From Clostridium tagluense (GTDB lineage: Bacteria > Bacillota > Clostridia > Clostridiales > Clostridiaceae): a DNA stretch of 64,000 bases. The stretch covers positions 62,001 through 126,000 of the forward strand of contig NZ_BHYK01000011.1 in NCBI RefSeq assembly GCF_003865095.1. The letters are read 5' to 3'. This document shows, in pieces, positions 62,090 through 64,000 of the stretch. The position numbers and the translations under genes are program-made. Numbering within the stretch: position 1 is the first letter of the stretch; each line of letters begins with the position of its first letter. Under the pieces are notes generated by a model, which ran no database searches, was not told the DNA's origin, and saw only the letters and a list, made by a program, of their open reading frames with translations.

Positions 62090-62764
62090 ATGAAAAAAAA
62101 GTATATAATTTTAAGTTCTTTAGTTGCATGCATTTTATTATATTTTGTAGAACAGGTGCTAGTAGTAAGTTATGTAGTTAAAACTATTATAAAAATCTTA
62201 TTCTTCATTTTTATTCCTTACGCCTATAGTAAATTTATTAAAAAGCAGAAACCTTCAAAGGCTATAAATTATAAGAATATAGATAAAGAACATTTAAAAA
62301 TGGGTTTTTTATTTGGAATAATGTCCTTTTTTATAGTACTAATTACTTATTATCTATTGAGGAATATTATAGATTTGCAGAGTATATCAGAAAAACTCCA
62401 AAGCAATTCAAAAATTACTGCTTCAAGTTTTATTTATGTTGGATTGTATATAACATTTGGAAACTCTTTTTTAGAGGAATATTTTTTTAGGGGGTTTATT
62501 TTCTTAAATCTTTATGAACTTAAATCGAAAAAATTCGCATATATATATTCTTCACTTCTATTTGGGTTATATCATATAGCAATTTTTAAGACATGGTTTA
62601 ATAGTGGACTTGTTGGGTTAGCGCTAATAGGACTAATTAGCATAGGATTTATATTTAACTGGCTTGATACGAAATCTAAAAATTTTATTAACTCATGGCT
62701 AGTGCACATTCTTGCAGATAGTGCAATTATTATAATTGGATTAAGGATGTTTGGAATAGTTTAA
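62090..62764 (+). CDS. CPBP family intramembrane metalloprotease (Abi/CAAX)
   Basis: 224 aa with about seven membrane helices. Conserved motif 1 EEYFFRGF (~residues 134-141: the two Glu and Arg), motif 2 FGLYHIAIF with His (~163) and motif 3 WLVHILADS with His (~206) form the metal site of CPBP proteases. Family roles include prenyl-protein processing and bacteriocin self-immunity. No bacteriocin gene is adjacent; an ABC exporter gene pair lies downstream. AAGGAGAG lies about 7 bases before ATG. Confidence 0.85.
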   Translation: MKKKYIILSSLVACILLYFVEQVLVVSYVVKTIIKILFFIFIPYAYSKFIKKQKPSKAINYKNIDKEHLKMGFLFGIMSFFIVLITYYLLRNIIDLQSISEKLQSNSKITASSFIYVGLYITFGNSFLEEYFFRGFIFLNLYELKSKKFAYIYSSLLFGLYHIAIFKTWFNSGLVGLALIGLISIGFIFNWLDTKSKNFINSWLVHILADSAIIIIGLRMFGIV

Positions 62765-62782
62765 AAGTTTTTCTTTAATCGA

Positions 62783-62836
62783 ATAACTCCAAAAGACCAA
62801 TTAACTAAATACAGTTAATTGGTCTTTTGAGTTATC
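62783..62836. terminator. Bidirectional terminator after the CPBP gene
   Basis: AAAAGACCAATTAACT (62791-62806) and its complement (62813-62828), extended by ATAACTC/GAGTTAT with one mismatch; 6-base loop. Confidence 0.85.
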
Positions 62837-63054
62837 TCAATTTATTATAAGTTCGTCTCTATTAACACATACGATAGTTGCAATGGTTTCAATTATATTA
62901 AATGATAGATTTTTTACTACATCCTTACAATTATTTCAAATAAATCTGACATATGTTTATATAAATTTTTATTTTTCTTTATGAAATCTTTATAATTACC
63001 TCTTATACTTGAAATATAGTCAAACAAACCAGTTAATTTTAAATAGTGAAGCAT
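62837..63054 (-). pseudogene. Decayed gene fragment, frameshifted
   Basis: On the minus strand an ATG frame from 63054 reads MLHYLKLTGLFDYISSIRGN and on to DLFEIIVRM before a stop. Shifting frame there continues in a coding-looking sequence (DVVKNLSFNIIETIATIV, CVNRDELIIN) to a stop at 62837, directly at a bidirectional terminator. There is no RBS, and stops lie upstream of 63054, so both ends and the frame look broken. Parent family not recognised. The remaining gap to 63121 shows only the RBS of the ABC gene. Confidence 0.4.
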
Positions 63055-63121
63055 TTACCATTAGTACTAATTGGATTTATAAATTGAAATCATAATTAGA
63101 ATAATTTAGGAGGGGTATTAT

Positions 63122-63865
63122 ATGAAAAATGTAATGGAAGTCAAAAATGTAAGTAAGAAAATTAAAGGCAGAACTATTATAGAAGATGTGTCTTTTGAAA
63201 TTAAAAAAGGAGAAATATGTGGATTTGTAGGACCTAACGGGGCAGGTAAAACCACTATTATTAGACTTCTTACAGGGCTTATTAAACCTAATGCGGGAAA
63301 ACTTTTAATCAATGAAATAGATGTTACCAAGCACAGAAAACAAGCTCTAGTAAAACTTGGGGCTATAGTAGAATCACCAATATTCTTTAACTATATGACT
63401 GGAAGGGATATTTTGATAAATCTTGTGAGGTTACATCCTAATATTGCCAAAGAAGAAAGATTTAATAGGGTGGAAGAGGTTTTGGACATTGTAAACTTGA
63501 GTAAAAGGGGAAATGATAAGGTTTCTACTTATTCACTTGGAATGAATCAAAGATTAGGTATAGCTCAAGCTCTTTTAGGAAAGCCTGAAATAATTATTTT
63601 AGATGAACCAGCTAATGGTCTTGACCCTCTTGGGATGAAGGAGTTAAGAGAACTTATTCTTAAACTAAACAAAGAACAGGGAATATCATTTTTAGTATCT
63701 AGTCATCTGTTAGATGAACTTCAAAAGATTTGTACGAAATTTGTAATAATAAACGAAGGGAAATTAAAATTCAAAGGCACTTCTGAAGAATTTTTCTCTA
63801 TAAGTGAAGGTAGTATTGAAGACATATTTTTGAAGATTTTAGGTGCCAAAGGGGAATCAGCATAA
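63122..63865 (+). CDS. ABC transporter ATPase, BcrA/lantibiotic-export type
   Basis: 247 aa. Walker A GPNGAGKTT (~residues 39-47), Q-loop region AIVESPIFFNYMTG with EP-type loop of the bacitracin/lantibiotic class, signature YSLGMNQRLGIAQAL, Walker B IIILDEPANGLDP, switch VSSHLLDE. Forms an exporter with the permease that starts at its stop codon. Such ATPases serve bacitracin/lantibiotic resistance or unknown substrates. AGGAGGGG lies 7 bases before ATG 63122. Confidence 0.92.
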   Translation: MKNVMEVKNVSKKIKGRTIIEDVSFEIKKGEICGFVGPNGAGKTTIIRLLTGLIKPNAGKLLINEIDVTKHRKQALVKLGAIVESPIFFNYMTGRDILINLVRLHPNIAKEERFNRVEEVLDIVNLSKRGNDKVSTYSLGMNQRLGIAQALLGKPEIIILDEPANGLDPLGMKELRELILKLNKEQGISFLVSSHLLDELQKICTKFVIINEGKLKFKGTSEEFFSISEGSIEDIFLKILGAKGESA

Positions 63866-64000
63866 TGGAACTTTATAAAAGTGAATTCGAAAGAATATGG
63901 AAAAGGCGTTTGACCTGGATTTGTTTTATACTTATTCCCTTGTCCATAGCTGGAGCCTCAAAATATTACCTAAGTAATAATTATATTCATGCAGTTACTA
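63865..64000 (+). CDS. ABC-2 type permease (3' end beyond window)
   Basis: ATG at 63865 overlaps the ATPase stop by one base (TAATG), indicating translational coupling. The visible 45 residues begin MELYKSEFERIWKRRLTW and enter the first membrane helix (ICFILIPLSIAGA). This is the usual start of the membrane subunit paired with a BcrA-type ATPase. The gene runs off the window. Confidence 0.8.
   Translation, partial: MELYKSEFERIWKRRLTWICFILIPLSIAGASKYYLSNNYIHAVT

Noticed and set aside
1-64000. CRISPR arrays, tRNA/rRNA genes, prophage or transposase genes
   Set aside because: No regularly spaced repeats, no tRNA-like cloverleaf or rRNA sequence recognised, and no integrase or transposase-like proteins among the reading frames.

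Overview
The window is chromosomal DNA from a low-G+C, anaerobic, Gram-positive bacterium, most likely a Clostridium (sensu stricto) species. The evidence is the strongly A+T-rich sequence, strong AGGAGG-type ribosome binding sites with many TTG/GTG starts, compact genes separated by U-tailed hairpins, and the families present: DUF4317, a TIGR04540-like small protein, an EFR1-type flavodoxin/ferredoxin fusion, clostridial-type TtcA, LacI regulators and a BirA operator. I see no rRNA, tRNA, CRISPR array, prophage or transposase gene.

Layout. 1-3.3 kb: end of an ABC permease, then an operon of an FMN-binding lipoprotein and a DcuS/CitA-type two-component system. 3.4-12 kb: DUF4317 protein, a probable unannotated RNA with strong promoter and terminator (4.67-5.07 kb), NudC, PRPP synthetase, a VTT membrane protein, DeoD, an EFR1 protein, and a PiT/DUF47 phosphate transport pair. 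12-20.4 kb: small proteins, a MATE exporter, a secreted membrane-anchored pullulanase, a hydrolase, an RNA methyltransferase-like protein, and two tandem copies of a tiny lmo0937-type membrane protein. 20.5-23.9 kb: gatD and gatE, the archaeal-type Glu-tRNA(Gln) amidotransferase, in a bacterium. 24-34.8 kb: chemotaxis receptor, DegV, MFS transporter, YgiQ radical SAM protein, cysteine synthase, a PIN-domain protein, a kinase-like protein and hypotheticals. 35-41.5 kb: a maltodextrin cluster (maltose phosphorylase, beta-phosphoglucomutase, LacI regulator, cytoplasmic pullulanase) with two LacI-type operators. 41.6-48 kb: small proteins, YwbE, a PrcB-like secreted protein, ApbE and TtcA. 48.3-51.5 kb: a MacAB-type tripartite ABC system. 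52-55.5 kb: permease, ArsC-like protein, BioY with a BirA operator, MenA-like prenyltransferase. 55.7-61.8 kb: complete ribose operon rbsKDACB followed by its likely LacI regulator. 61.8-64 kb: an attenuator-like hairpin set, CPBP protease, a decayed gene and the start of an ABC exporter.

How genes work together. The secreted pullulanase would release maltodextrins outside the cell. The cytoplasmic pullulanase, maltose phosphorylase and beta-PGM would then turn them into glucose 6-phosphate, with the LacI protein controlling both divergent units. ApbE (46 kb) can in principle flavinylate the lipoprotein at 0.7 kb. The ribose transporter and ribokinase feed ribose 5-phosphate to PRPP synthetase, which with DeoD belongs to nucleotide metabolism.

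The observations most worth following up are GatDE, the orphan transcript at 4.7-5.07 kb, the mutually exclusive hairpins at 61.84-61.91 kb, the duplicated lmo0937-type genes, a 22-residue cysteine-containing ORF with its own RBS and terminator, and a three-copy dispersed repeat.
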